Origin: Rossellomorea aquimaris
GTDB lineage: Bacteria; Bacillota; Bacilli; Bacillales; Bacillaceae_B
NCBI RefSeq assembly: GCF_008180865.1
Contig: NZ_VTEX01000002.1
Location: 310,001 to 374,000, forward strand
Direction of reading: 5' to 3'
Length of the DNA stretch: 64,000 nucleotides
Below the pieces are notes generated by a model, which had not been told where the DNA came from, did no database searches, and saw only the letters and a program-made list of their open reading frames with translations. The translations under genes and the position numbers were made by a program. Positions 33,719 to 42,395 of the stretch are shown here, in pieces. The stretch's first letter is position 1; the number at the start of each line of letters is the position of its first letter.

Positions 33719-34393
33719 CTATTTCTTCACTTTATAATGCAACCACACAGAACCCTCACCGACAGGATTCATCGTTATCAATTCCAACTGGGTTGCGCCT
33801 CCCAAGTCTGTTAAATCCAGTGATTCGAAAAGGGATGGTGTAGCCGTTCCACCTATAGCTAAAGGGGCAATGACGAGGCTCACTTCATCAATCAGTCCCT
33901 GTCTTAAAAACGCCCCATTGATCCCCCCGCCTCCACTAAGCCCCAATCGCCTGAAGTCTGATTCATAGAGTTTATGTAATGCGAGGGGTAGATCGATATA
34001 ATCACCTTTGCCCGCTTGCAGGTAGGTAATTCCCTTACGTTCTAATTGTTCAATATAGTCACCCGAAACATCCTCCCTGGTGACGACCCATAGTCCTTCC
34101 GTCTGGAACCAGTCAATGCGTCCCTTCCCGTCAAACACAATATATGCCTTTGATTTCCGGGGCTCATAAATCGGTTTCTCCAGTTCCACCCAATCTTTTC
34201 CCCACACAATCAGACTTTCACTTCCTGATACCAACCCATCACAATCCAATTCATCATACAGCTGATGCGTGACGTCATTCGCCTCTCCGTCCACTCCTGC
34301 AGCTGTCCATTCCATCACATTTCGGTTTGGAGCCGTTGTGATTTTCCCATCAATCGATGAAAAGATATTCAATATGACCTCTGGCTTCTTCAA
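33719..34393 (-). CDS. RibD C-terminal / dihydrofolate reductase-like NADPH reductase
   Basis: A 224-residue protein of the RibD_C family: N-terminal ILNIFSSIDGKIT, the DGLVSGSESLIV nucleotide-binding strand, LGLSGGGGINGAFLRQGLIDEVSLVIAPLAIGG near the C-terminus. RibD_C enzymes reduce the ribose of pyrimidine riboflavin precursors with NADPH; stand-alone members often have other or unknown substrates. The first codon is a TTG behind GGGGGATTTTTAA. It is monocistronic and convergent to spo0M. Confidence 0.85.
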   Translation of the reverse strand: MKKPEVILNIFSSIDGKITTAPNRNVMEWTAAGVDGEANDVTHQLYDELDCDGLVSGSESLIVWGKDWVELEKPIYEPRKSKAYIVFDGKGRIDWFQTEGLWVVTREDVSGDYIEQLERKGITYLQAGKGDYIDLPLALHKLYESDFRRLGLSGGGGINGAFLRQGLIDEVSLVIAPLAIGGTATPSLFESLDLTDLGGATQLELITMNPVGEGSVWLHYKVKK

Positions 34394-34557
34394 TTAAAAA
34401 TCCCCCTTCCACGTTCTATCTATTATGTTAAAAGAAATGGAAAAAGAATGTCAGTGTTTTTTCATTTCTTAAACAAATTTAACTTTTTCGTTTAAAATGT
34501 TTGAATATTGAGATAATGGTTAGTATAATAGAAAAAAGGTCAAGGAGTTGATTTTTC

Positions 34558-34782
34558 ATGAAGAAGTATTTGCTAAATTCACCACAGTCCGAGGTACCAG
34601 GCATAGACTCTCTTTTTGCAGAAATGATTTTGGACAAGGCCCTTCTAACTTTCCGGAAAGAGCAACTCGAACAGAAAATCGACCAATCATTACGTGATCG
34701 AAACAAAGAAGAATTCCTGCGGTTGACTGAGGAATTGAATCAGATCCGTAAAGATCACGAGGAAAAGGATGTAACATTATAA
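34558..34782 (+). CDS. Small IDEAL-domain protein
   Basis: A 74-residue protein whose core (MILDKALLTFRKEQLEQKIDQSLRDRNKEEFLRLTEELNQ) is the helical IDEAL domain found in Bacillales. A good AAGGAG site precedes the ATG. It is the second IDEAL protein in the window, but this one lacks the extra beta domain and the operator seen near 26.5 kb. Function unknown. Confidence 0.82.
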   Translation: MKKYLLNSPQSEVPGIDSLFAEMILDKALLTFRKEQLEQKIDQSLRDRNKEEFLRLTEELNQIRKDHEEKDVTL

Positions 34783-34916
34783 ACGATTGAATGGATATAA
34801 ATGAGCCATTGGTTTCAATTGATAAGGAGACAATGCTCGTGCTGAGGATGGCAGGGGCATTGTTTTTTTCCTGATTAATTCTGCAGAGAAATTGGCATAG
34901 CCACTTTGCCGAGAGA

Positions 34917-35936
34917 CTACCCTTCTTGAATAAAACCACTTATACTCCCCTCAAGAATGTCTTCTCCATTCACCCAATCCAGGAAGTTTATGTCCAGAAC
35001 TTGTTCGCTTCGGGCAATGGTTGTGAGGATCCTTGAATGTTGATAGGAATATGAAAAAGTGTGAAGGGTTCCAAATAAATTCTCGTAATCTGTGAAAAAA
35101 ATGGGTGATTCTACGCTTTTAAAATGGTGGAACATGTAATGATGGGAAAGTCTCTTATCCATTAACCATAGCAGATGCTTATTACGTTGGATCGATCCTT
35201 CGATGGAGTCCCGATTTTTACTAGTAAGCTGTTCATCCTGAAAATGGTTCACGCATGCTAAAGCGGATTCCCCGTACCTGACAATTACTTTCTCTGAGCT
35301 TGCTTCGACTTCTGCCATATTTCCTTTTTGATCACCAAGGGAAAAATTATAACAGGCAGAGTGAGGGATTTCCTTCAGCATGGCAACTGCGTCGTCAATA
35401 GATGAGCAGCCATCCAAAACCATCCTTATGGAAGCCCAGGGAGACACTCCTTTCGCATAGCCATCATGACTGACGAAGTGCAATCCTGCAACAAGCCCTT
35501 TTTCGTTCACACCATCGTGCCTTCCCAGAATTTGAAGATTGTACCCAGCTGCAGCAAAAGCTTTATCCGCTTGAACCAAACTGAATATCCCATCATAAAG
35601 AGCAGGGGAAAAATCGTAATTCCTCACATAATATTCGTTTGTAAGCAGTGTCGAACATCCCATTGCCTCTGTCTGCGGAACATCATAACCGCTAAATAAA
35701 GCAGCTGCCCTGTTCGGCGAAATTCCCAACCCTTGTGCCAGACCCCCTAACTCTTCCAATAAATGTGGAGCATAGGTAGAATAGATAGACTTCATGTTAT
35801 GAAGATCAATCTCCTGCTTAGTGATGGTTTCAAAGATTTTTAGTATTGAAGTATTCCGGAGCTCTTCACCTGTTTTCAAGCCAATTTGAAAAGAGCTGCC
35901 TCTGATTTGAAAGATACTTACATTGAAGTTAGACAC
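34917..35936 (-). CDS. C45-type Ntn hydrolase (acyl-transferase/peptidase family)
   Basis: A 339-residue protein of the acyl-coenzyme A:6-aminopenicillanate acyl-transferase-like family (peptidase C45). The stretch GCSTLLTNEYYVRNYDF contains the cysteine that becomes the N-terminal nucleophile after self-cleavage in this family, followed by GRHDGVNEKGLVAGLHF and NFSLGD. Substrates in bacilli are not known; penicillin-type chemistry should not be assumed. A GTG at 35936 seven bases after AGGAGG is preferred to the ATG two codons earlier, which overlaps that site. Confidence 0.82.
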   Translation of the reverse strand: MSNFNVSIFQIRGSSFQIGLKTGEELRNTSILKIFETITKQEIDLHNMKSIYSTYAPHLLEELGGLAQGLGISPNRAAALFSGYDVPQTEAMGCSTLLTNEYYVRNYDFSPALYDGIFSLVQADKAFAAAGYNLQILGRHDGVNEKGLVAGLHFVSHDGYAKGVSPWASIRMVLDGCSSIDDAVAMLKEIPHSACYNFSLGDQKGNMAEVEASSEKVIVRYGESALACVNHFQDEQLTSKNRDSIEGSIQRNKHLLWLMDKRLSHHYMFHHFKSVESPIFFTDYENLFGTLHTFSYSYQHSRILTTIARSEQVLDINFLDWVNGEDILEGSISGFIQEG

Positions 35937-36337
35937 ACCCATTCCTCCTTAATAACGTATGCCTTTCTCACAGAACTACGCTTTCATCATAATCGTTCTG
36001 AAAAATTCCCACCTGTCATTTTGTGCTCTGTTTTGTCAGATCCCTGTCTTCTAAATGCCCCGCTCTTTACAAAAACATAAAAAGGTATACTTTATCTCCA
36101 AAAGAATAACAAGTGAATTGGAGGTACCAACCAAAAGGACGGTTTACATGCCTCATCAGCAAGCAAACCGTCCTATTTCCTTGATATCACGAGTCCAAGG
36201 GAAGAATGCGATGATCGCCCCCGGGTCGTCGAAATGTTGGTTATTCATGATATTCACGTGTAAATTAATTCAAATAAAGAGATTGATAAATATATCCTTT
36301 TTGTGTAAAATTACACTATAAGGATGGTGACTTCTCA
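35937..36337. other. Intergenic region with one hairpin
   Basis: About 400 bases between divergent genes. No coding frame is supported. The only clear structure is the hairpin at 36137-36174. Confidence 0.5.
36137..36174. repeat. GGACGGTTT hairpin, variant of the GGGACGG family
   Basis: AGGACGGTTT (36137-36146) pairs with AAACCGTCCT (36165-36174) around an 18-base loop. It lies in a divergent intergenic region, 160 bases from the nearest gene. Confidence 0.6.
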
Positions 36338-36580
36338 TTGAATATTGTGTTCATGGTTTTAGTAGGATTTCCGCTTCTTTCGATGATCGTCGGTATCGCT
36401 GGTTATTACCTCTTTAAAAACATCATCATCTCCCCATTGGTCGTTTTCCTAGTGACGCTTGTTGCTACGTTTACTGTATTCAATGATTCCTTTATGGTAT
36501 GGGTTTTTGTGTATACCTGTTTAGCCTTTCTTTCCGGTTTCGTAGTGAACATATTTAAAGAAAACAGGGGAGCAATATGA
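36338..36580 (+). CDS. DUF2651-type small membrane protein, YbeF-like
   Basis: An 80-residue, three-helix membrane protein resembling the YbeF/DUF2651 family (FPLLSMIVGIAGYYLFKN, TPL/SPLVVFLVTLVATFTVFNDSF, WVFVYTCLAFLSGFVVN). It starts at a TTG behind AAGGATGGTGA and overlaps the following membrane gene by four bases. Function unknown. Confidence 0.7.
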   Translation: MNIVFMVLVGFPLLSMIVGIAGYYLFKNIIISPLVVFLVTLVATFTVFNDSFMVWVFVYTCLAFLSGFVVNIFKENRGAI

Positions 36581-36933
36581 AAAACTTTCTTTCAGGAATG
36601 TTACTTAGTTTACTATTGTTGATCACGTTCATTCTAATTCGGACGGTAGCTGGGTTATGGGCCTCTTTCGCATGGTCACTCTTTATCACGACCGCTGTTT
36701 TTCTTTTCTATAGAAGAAAGAAGAAATGGAGTAGGAGAGATATCATTTTGATTTCGCTCAGTACCGCTCTTTTCTATCTCCTATTCGCTTCCTTTGGAAT
36801 TAGTTTAGTTCCACCCGAACCCATTAGGGACCTGGGGGATATCGTCATGCCTTATCTGTATGCCGGGGTGTTTGGGGGATGTACAATGATCGTGCTGTTT
36901 TTATCAGGAATGGTCTTTAACAAACAGAGATAG
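36577..36933 (+). CDS. Four-helix membrane protein coupled to the YbeF-like gene
   Basis: A 118-residue product with four hydrophobic segments and a basic cytoplasmic loop (YRRKKKWSRRD). ATGA overlap with the preceding gene and a GGGGAGC site indicate translational coupling. I do not recognise a family. Confidence 0.65.
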   Translation: MKNFLSGMLLSLLLLITFILIRTVAGLWASFAWSLFITTAVFLFYRRKKKWSRRDIILISLSTALFYLLFASFGISLVPPEPIRDLGDIVMPYLYAGVFGGCTMIVLFLSGMVFNKQR

Positions 36934-36948
36934 CCAACACAGGTTTGG

Positions 36949-37467
36949 TTATTTCTCTTTGACAGGCAACACAACTGAAGAATATACGGAACCGTTTATT
37001 TCAATATCCATTCTCCATTGCCCACTATCAGGAAACCACAGCGTCACTGGCTGTTTCTTCTCCCGGGAATGGGGTAACGCTATCGGTTCTTTTTTTCCGT
37101 CTCCATCGTGAGTGAATAGAAGGCGCACTTCATCTGCACCTATGGCCTTATCAGGTAGAATCAGATTCGTCTCATAGTTTTTTTCCTTCACGACAAATGA
37201 ATTGTACTCGATGCTCCCCTTCTCATCACCCAAATACAAATTCCCTTCTGAAACATAGTCAGGGCTAGTATGCCATTTAACCCTCTCTTCCCCTGAATAA
37301 TGCAGAAATACGAAGAGCAAGACACAAGCCAAACAAGCCCCTTGAGCTTTCCAAAATCCATTCACTGTCTTAAAAGAGTTCATCATTTCCGAGTAAGGAG
37401 CCACCAGCTTTAATATAAAAAAGGCCACATTTAGAGAAAGCAGCGCCAATGCGATAAATAAAAACAC
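36949..37467 (-). CDS. Membrane-anchored protein with extracellular beta-domain
   Basis: A 172-residue protein: two N-terminal membrane helices (about residues 3-24 and 40-57) and an extracytoplasmic part of about 110 residues rich in beta-strands (VTLWFPDSGQWRMDIEINGSVYSSVVLPV), reminiscent of immunoglobulin-like lipoprotein domains. The GTG at 37467 is chosen because AAGGGGG lies six bases before it; the upstream ATG has no site. Family not recognised. Confidence 0.62.
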   Translation of the reverse strand: MFLFIALALLSLNVAFFILKLVAPYSEMMNSFKTVNGFWKAQGACLACVLLFVFLHYSGEERVKWHTSPDYVSEGNLYLGDEKGSIEYNSFVVKEKNYETNLILPDKAIGADEVRLLFTHDGDGKKEPIALPHSREKKQPVTLWFPDSGQWRMDIEINGSVYSSVVLPVKEK

Positions 37468-37543
37468 GAAATTCCCCCTTTCTAAATAGGTCATCAGCCT
37501 ATTCTAAAAAAGTCCACTGAGAACATCCCCTTGGTTTTCTCCT

Positions 37544-38389
37544 TCAAAAAGAGTCAAGTTCACTGTCCCCGTGGCCTCCTATAAACAATCGTATCAATCT
37601 CAGAATCTGTCCAGGCTGTTCCAAGATCGTCCAATGCCCGCTTTCCTTCACTTCCACGAGTTCTGCGTTTCTTAAGTATGGGAGTACATTTTCCCTAATA
37701 TAAGCCGGGGGTAGAATATCATGCGATCCCTGAGCGATCAAAATAGGCAGAGCATCGATTTTAGACAGAGACGGGAATAGGTTGTAGTTCTGTTCAATAT
37801 CTCTGCCTATGTTCTCAAGGGCTTCTTTGTTGTAGCGAATCTCTTTTTTCTTTTTCAAAGTATCGACCGAATATACATAAGAAGGGTCGATCAGATTATT
37901 AAGTTTGCGGGATGCATCCACGCGGAAAATAGAAGATAGCGAGTAGTAACCGAGCAGCATTTTTTTATAGGGTCCCAATTTTTGAAGGAATATTTTTTTA
38001 AAGGTCCCATAGCCTTTGGAGGATAAACCGATTGCGGCTGTTAGAATGATTTTGTGGATATGGGATGGATACCTTGCTGCATAAGACAAAGCCAGGATAC
38101 TCCCCCACGATTCGCCGAACAGGGTCACTTTCTCCAGCTTCAGCGACTTTCTTATGCCTTCAAGAGTGCTGATTTCCTCTTCTATGGAATAGGTATCGCC
38201 TCCCGATTTTCCACAACCCGTTTGATCATAGAGAATGATCTGAAAGCCTTCAGCCAGAGGCTCCATTTGGGGAAGAAAATATTCATGACTCCCGCCCGGA
38301 CCGCCGTGGAGAAAGATGATCGGCTCCCCTTTCCCTTTTACACAAACATAGATCGATTTCCCATTGATTGTTATATGCTTTCCTTCCAT
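37544..38389 (-). CDS. Alpha/beta hydrolase, prolyl aminopeptidase-like
   Basis: A 281-residue alpha/beta hydrolase. The oxyanion motif HGGPGGSHEYF and DQTGCGKSGG are typical of the proline iminopeptidase (S33) group. The nucleophile elbow is GESWGS, the acid is in AQGSHDILPP and the base in ESGHWTILEQP. The substrate could be an N-terminal proline peptide or a small ester. AAAGGTG precedes the ATG. It probably forms an operon with the upstream DUF3784-like gene, only 13 bases away. Confidence 0.87.
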   Translation of the reverse strand: MEGKHITINGKSIYVCVKGKGEPIIFLHGGPGGSHEYFLPQMEPLAEGFQIILYDQTGCGKSGGDTYSIEEEISTLEGIRKSLKLEKVTLFGESWGSILALSYAARYPSHIHKIILTAAIGLSSKGYGTFKKIFLQKLGPYKKMLLGYYSLSSIFRVDASRKLNNLIDPSYVYSVDTLKKKKEIRYNKEALENIGRDIEQNYNLFPSLSKIDALPILIAQGSHDILPPAYIRENVLPYLRNAELVEVKESGHWTILEQPGQILRLIRLFIGGHGDSELDSF

Positions 38390-38402
38390 ACAAGCGCACC
38401 TT

Positions 38403-38690
38403 TCAGTTCAGGAGTTTTCGATTAATAATTAGATACACCACGGTAAGTAAGACCAACATGACTGCCACAAAAGCGGTTCCCTCATGGGCATAATCGAACA
38501 GACTGTTAACGATCACAAGCAACCCTAACGGAAGAAAGAAAAGAAAGCCGGTTATTGTACCTAACTTCGACTTATCTCTAATCATTTTTTCATTGAATCC
38601 GGCCAGCAGCCACGTTTGTTTTTTCACACCGACGAGATACGAAATCAGTAATAGAGCGAATCCTATGGCAAATAATCCGTAATCCATCAT
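38403..38690 (-). CDS. DUF3784-like small membrane protein
   Basis: A 95-residue three-helix membrane protein. The loop WLLAGFNEKMIRDKSKLGTITG after the first helix resembles the LxAGYN region of DUF3784 proteins. AAGGAGGCGTC before the ATG at 38690 sets the start. It is followed after 13 bases by the alpha/beta hydrolase gene. Function unknown. Confidence 0.65.
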   Translation of the reverse strand: MMDYGLFAIGFALLLISYLVGVKKQTWLLAGFNEKMIRDKSKLGTITGFLFFLPLGLLVIVNSLFDYAHEGTAFVAVMLVLLTVVYLIINRKLLN

Positions 38691-38827
38691 GACGCCTCCT
38701 TCATGGGAATAAAAGACCTTTCCTACATATACGGATTCATGCAAAAAAGGTTCCAGAATATTCCTGGATATTCATTGAGATGTCATTAATGAGAGGCGCT
38801 TGTTCAAAAAGGCTGTCCAGCATGTTA

Positions 38828-39160
38828 TTAATGATGAACCACCAATTTCCTTGATGTATAGAAACGATTCCCGACCTGATAAGCCAGCAAGTCTGCGGTA
38901 CTTTCTTTTTGATCGTCAATATTATAAAGTGGCGTGTCTTCCGGAAGACCCATAGCTTCCCCATTCTCGTCGATTGGACCATCCACCTCAGCCTTTATCA
39001 CACCCACCCGTTCTGCTAACCGCTCTTCCTCAACTGGTTCATAGGTAGTGATATACTTGTTACCGCTCCACATAAAGTGAGGATCGGTTATTTCTTCTTG
39101 ATTGCTGCAAGCTGCAAGGAGCATCGATAAAACACCCATAATGAAAAGATTACGCTTCAC
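38828..39160 (-). CDS. Small lipoprotein, unrecognised
   Basis: A 110-residue protein with a short signal peptide and lipobox LLAAC (C18), then a hydrophilic domain (HFMWSGNKYITTYEPVEEERLAERVGVIKAEV). It starts at a GTG behind GGAGTAGGAATCA, 17 bases after the VOC gene, so it may be the last gene of the AAC(3)-VOC operon. No family is recognised. Confidence 0.65.
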   Translation of the reverse strand: MKRNLFIMGVLSMLLAACSNQEEITDPHFMWSGNKYITTYEPVEEERLAERVGVIKAEVDGPIDENGEAMGLPEDTPLYNIDDQKESTADLLAYQVGNRFYTSRKLVVHH

Positions 39161-39177
39161 TGATTCCTACTCCACGA

Positions 39178-39831
39178 TTATGTTCTGCCGATTAATTTCG
39201 TTTGAACAGGGTCGACGTTACTGAAAGGATGATCGGCAAGGTACATTACTGAATACAGAATCGTTTCCTTTCCCTCACTGTTGCAAAAAATAAGGGTGCA
39301 CTCACCGTTCTCTATTGTCACTTTTCTACTAGTTTGTTCGGTCAGTTCAAAGTCTAATAGGCTGCTTACTAATGCAGGGTCTTCACGGAAGGGCATGTGA
39401 ATCTCCATCGCTTGGATAGATAGACGTTTTTCTTCAGTGACCACTTCCCCGCTTTTTTGAAGTTCGATCCGAAACTTCCAGGGAGTGGATATGAACGTTC
39501 TTCTTTCGCCTTCATTCACATTCCACTGAAGTTCTCCCGCCCTCTCTAGGACCTCTGAATACTCAGTCTCCGTCACCAAGAATCCGATATGGTCGAACAT
39601 ATCCTTTTTTCCGTGTCCAAATGTTAGATTGGTTTGACCATTGACCATCTCGATGATTCTAAATCGTATGTCTTTTCCTCTAAAATCTTCCCAATTCAAA
39701 GGAGGATTGAATGTGTGCATTTCCCCATTGTGGCGACCGACTCTTACCGTGGTTTCGAATCCTGACTGCTGATAAAACGTTTCCATTTTTTCCGGATTGT
39801 CCGTCCACCAGTGATAATGAAATAATTGCAT
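39178..39831 (-). CDS. VOC-fold protein of two modules
   Basis: A 217-residue glyoxalase/bleomycin-resistance fold protein: HYHWWTDNPEKMETFYQQSGF opens the first module, and LSIQAMEIHMPF opens the second. The ATG at 39831 has a GGAGGAGAC site that lies inside the end of the AAC(3)-like gene; start and stop overlap, so they are coupled. Function unknown; a detoxification role would fit the neighbour. Confidence 0.75.
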   Translation of the reverse strand: MQLFHYHWWTDNPEKMETFYQQSGFETTVRVGRHNGEMHTFNPPLNWEDFRGKDIRFRIIEMVNGQTNLTFGHGKKDMFDHIGFLVTETEYSEVLERAGELQWNVNEGERRTFISTPWKFRIELQKSGEVVTEEKRLSIQAMEIHMPFREDPALVSSLLDFELTEQTSRKVTIENGECTLIFCNSEGKETILYSVMYLADHPFSNVDPVQTKLIGRT

Positions 39832-39832
39832 T

Positions 39833-40630
39833 TTATGTCTCCTCCCTGTTTTCATTCATCCAACCGACAGCATACTCAACCATCTCTCTCATGGGGATTA
39901 AATAACTTCTTGCTTCACCGACCATGCCTTCTTTTACATAGTCTGTTTCTTTATGAAAATCAGCAAATATCTTATCAAAATCATCCGAGTCATTATTAAT
40001 ATCTTGATACGTCGTCCATACTTCTTCATGATTCTCTTCCACTTTCACGTCCCAGATTTTCTCTTTTACAAAAGTGTTTTTTTGTCTGTATTCAGCCAGA
40101 TGCAAAGAGGTATTGGAATCTGTCGGTGCTCCAAGTAATAGAATGTAGCCATTTAATTCGTATATTTTTCCCAATGGTGAGTTTTCATTTAATGCAAAGT
40201 CAAAACCATGATCTTCCGTTATGTATTTAGCATGCTTACCCCAGGCGGCAAAGGATGTGTGGGGATGGGCGCTTCGAACCACTCCTTTTTGCTTCCTGAA
40301 CGTTTCAGGTATAAAGCCCATATAGCATGTAGGAGTTAGATCGGGGTGATACGTCGGCAAGTTCTCTCTGATGATTTTCATCTCTTCGTCTGTAGGCCCG
40401 CTTCCATATTCAGTCGGGTCACATAACTGCTCGGTCTGTGTCGGCATCACGATGTTTCCTTCTTCCCCGACCGTTTCTTCCAGTGCCAGGATAACAGAAA
40501 CTGGGCCACCAATGACTCTTCCCAGTGATTTTAAGGAAGAATGGACGATGACGGTCATTCCTTGGTGTACTCCTAATTCCCCTAAGTCATGAACCATCTG
40601 ATTTTTAGTTATGAGTTTTTCTTCTCCCAT
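39833..40630 (-). CDS. AAC(3)-family N-acetyltransferase, YokD-like
   Basis: A 265-residue member of the aminoglycoside 3-N-acetyltransferase (antibiotic_NAT) superfamily: VHSSLKSLGRVIGGPVSVILALEETVGEEGNIVMPTQTEQ, then RSAHPHTSFAAWG with the catalytic-type histidine region, and ENSPLGKIYELNGYILLLGAP. Members such as YokD and FrbF act on varied amines, and chromosomal copies often do not confer aminoglycoside resistance, so none should be assumed. A GGGAGGTG site precedes the ATG. It is translationally coupled to the VOC gene. Confidence 0.88.
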   Translation of the reverse strand: MGEEKLITKNQMVHDLGELGVHQGMTVIVHSSLKSLGRVIGGPVSVILALEETVGEEGNIVMPTQTEQLCDPTEYGSGPTDEEMKIIRENLPTYHPDLTPTCYMGFIPETFRKQKGVVRSAHPHTSFAAWGKHAKYITEDHGFDFALNENSPLGKIYELNGYILLLGAPTDSNTSLHLAEYRQKNTFVKEKIWDVKVEENHEEVWTTYQDINNDSDDFDKIFADFHKETDYVKEGMVGEARSYLIPMREMVEYAVGWMNENREET

Positions 40631-40674
40631 GAATATTCACCTCCCTATACTAATTTGTATTGTGGAAAAAGTCC

Positions 40675-41229
40675 TTACCCTGCATTCAAATAATAAATCA
40701 TATTATCCGTCCATTCACCGAACTCATGAATAAATCCTTTCCTGATGCATTCATATTCCATCCCGACGCTTTCAGCAAGCTTTATGGAAGGGGTATTATC
40801 GAGGTTGATATGAGCTTCGATCCGGTGAAAATTCAATTCATGAAAAGCTATATTCAATGCCGCTTTCACTGCCTCTTTGCCGTACCCGTTCTTCCAATGC
40901 TGGTTATGTATGGTGTAACCGATCCGTCCCCATTGAAAATCATTCCTAGATAACGTAGAGAAATCCAGCATCCCTACGTGCTTATGATCCGCTTTTCTAA
41001 ACACGCCAAATACGTGGGCTACATCATTACTAGCCAGTTCCTGATGCTTCCTCACCAACTGAACGAACCATTCTTCCGTGCATTCACTCATATCCATCTT
41101 CCCCAGATCATGCCTGCTGGAGGAAGCAGATCTACTTTCGAATTCCTTAAGCCAGTTAGGATAATCAGCAACCTTCAATGGTCGTATGATCAATCTTTCA
41201 GTTTCTGTACTAATCTTAAAATCTTTCAA
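40675..41229 (-). CDS. GNAT acetyltransferase, RimJ/RimL type
   Basis: A 184-residue acetyltransferase_3 protein: TERLIIRPLKVADYPNW opening, GRIGYTIHNQHWKNGYGKEAVKAALNIAFHELNFHRIEAHINLDNTPSIKLAESVGMEYECIRKGF, with the acetyl-CoA pyrophosphate loop as KNGYGKEA. These usually acetylate the N-terminus of ribosomal or other proteins or small amines. It begins at a TTG behind GAGGTGTTAAG. Repeat array A lies about 90 bases upstream. Confidence 0.87.
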   Translation of the reverse strand: MKDFKISTETERLIIRPLKVADYPNWLKEFESRSASSSRHDLGKMDMSECTEEWFVQLVRKHQELASNDVAHVFGVFRKADHKHVGMLDFSTLSRNDFQWGRIGYTIHNQHWKNGYGKEAVKAALNIAFHELNFHRIEAHINLDNTPSIKLAESVGMEYECIRKGFIHEFGEWTDNMIYYLNAG

Positions 41230-41318
41230 CTTAACACCTCTTCAATTGTTTTGATCAAAATCTATGAAAATACTCCGTTCTATGACCAACTATATGTTTT
41301 TAGAGATTGAAACCCTTC

Positions 41319-41462
41319 ATGAGAATCCTCCCATTCTATATATGAACCGGTTTTCACGACTTATGATCCACTTTTCAGATATATGATCCGGTTTCAGCCA
41401 TTTATGAACCGGAATTTTGATATATGATCCACTTTTTTCATTTTATAATCCGTTTGTCGAAA
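41319..41462. repeat. Degenerate direct-repeat array A, 20/21-bp step
   Basis: Seven units with core GA(T/A)CC whose CC-preceding bases fall at 41326, 41346, 41367, 41387, 41408, 41428 and 41449: spacing 20, 21, 20, 21, 20, 21. Most units start TATGATCC or TATGAACC. It ends in TGTCGAA (41455-41461), 20 bases from the stop codon of the GyrI-like gene. Arrays B and C share the design. Confidence 0.85.
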
Positions 41463-41482
41463 GTTGTATCATGGGAAGGGTC

Positions 41483-41929
41483 CTATACATAAATAGGTAA
41501 GTAAATCTCTACTTCTTCCTCACCAGTTTCCAATGGATGATAGGTCTCCACAATATAAGAATCCGGTTTCCTTTTATATCCCTGGTCATCCATCCACTTT
41601 AAAAGATCGTTATGAAGCTTGCCAATATGTCGAACGTTCCCTTTCGTCGTAACATACTCTTCGTCCAGTTCGATATATTCCATACCGACCGGAACGTTTG
41701 TAAGGGTTTCGTCCACCATAATCCCTACATAATAGATCCCGTCCAAATGATCCGTATCCCTCTTAGGTTCGTAGAGGGCGATTTCAGGACCATGATCGGA
41801 TTCGATTTCATGTAATCTCTCTAGAAAATGCTTGGCCCGTTTTGGTACCTCTGTGTTAAATTCAGTGAAGGCTCCTTCTCCTTTTAACCCAACTATTCGG
41901 AATGTCTTTTTCATTTTTTCAGCATTCAT
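41483..41929 (-). CDS. GyrI-like / AraC effector-binding domain protein
   Basis: A 148-residue single-domain protein of the GyrI-like small-molecule-binding family (also the effector domain of BmrR-type regulators): FRIVGLKGEGAFTEFN, YYVGIMVDE, PVGMEYIELDEEYVTTKGNVRHIGKLHNDLLKWM, VETYHPLETGEEEVEIYLPI. Stand-alone members bind or sequester hydrophobic compounds; some hydrolyse cyclopropanoids. AAAGGAGAG precedes the ATG. Array A follows its stop. Confidence 0.8.
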   Translation of the reverse strand: MNAEKMKKTFRIVGLKGEGAFTEFNTEVPKRAKHFLERLHEIESDHGPEIALYEPKRDTDHLDGIYYVGIMVDETLTNVPVGMEYIELDEEYVTTKGNVRHIGKLHNDLLKWMDDQGYKRKPDSYIVETYHPLETGEEEVEIYLPIYV

Positions 41930-41947
41930 AACAATCTCTCCTTTTGA

Positions 41948-42295
41948 TTAAGATAGTTTCCATGCCGGAATTAACGAATGGAAATCAAAGAAATAACTCA
42001 TCGGTATATGGATGACGGTGTATATGCCAAGAGTGAGCAAATACGTCAAAAACCATTGAGGAACCGATACTTGTAGGAATGAGTAAAGCAAGAACATCCC
42101 CACTGGAAATGGAACCAGTACGATCAACCACATCGGGCTTCCCAAAGCTACGGTCAATGCCCCAAGTGATACGACAGAAAAGCCGATGATCAATGCCTGC
42201 CAAAAGGGCAATCCATTTTTGAGAACGAAACTTGCGATGTAATAAGAAAGACCGTTCAAAGATACTGCCAGAAAAAAATCAAAAAGATATTTCAT
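41948..42295 (-). CDS. Four-helix membrane protein, unrecognised
   Basis: A 115-residue hydrophobic product with four helices, a GGGGGTC site and only 18 bases to the following GyrI-like gene, so they are probably cotranscribed. Family not recognised. Confidence 0.62.
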   Translation of the reverse strand: MKYLFDFFLAVSLNGLSYYIASFVLKNGLPFWQALIIGFSVVSLGALTVALGSPMWLIVLVPFPVGMFLLYSFLQVSVPQWFLTYLLTLGIYTVIHIPMSYFFDFHSLIPAWKLS

Positions 42296-42361
42296 TTTGA
42301 CCCCCTATTATAGTTTTACCTCTCAATATTTTAACATAATTTTCCTGATGCGATAATATAA

Positions 42362-42391
42362 AAAGCCCCCCACCTAAAAGTGAGAAGCTCA
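42362..42391 (-). terminator. Terminator of the MFS gene
   Basis: On the minus strand AGCTTCTCAC pairs with GTGGGGGGCT through several G-T pairs, followed by TTTTTATA. Confidence 0.6.
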
Positions 42392-42395
42392 TTCT

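Noticed and set aside
39833-40630. Aminoglycoside resistance gene
   Set aside because: The family assignment is sound, but chromosomal YokD-type proteins often do not confer resistance. No resistance claim is made.
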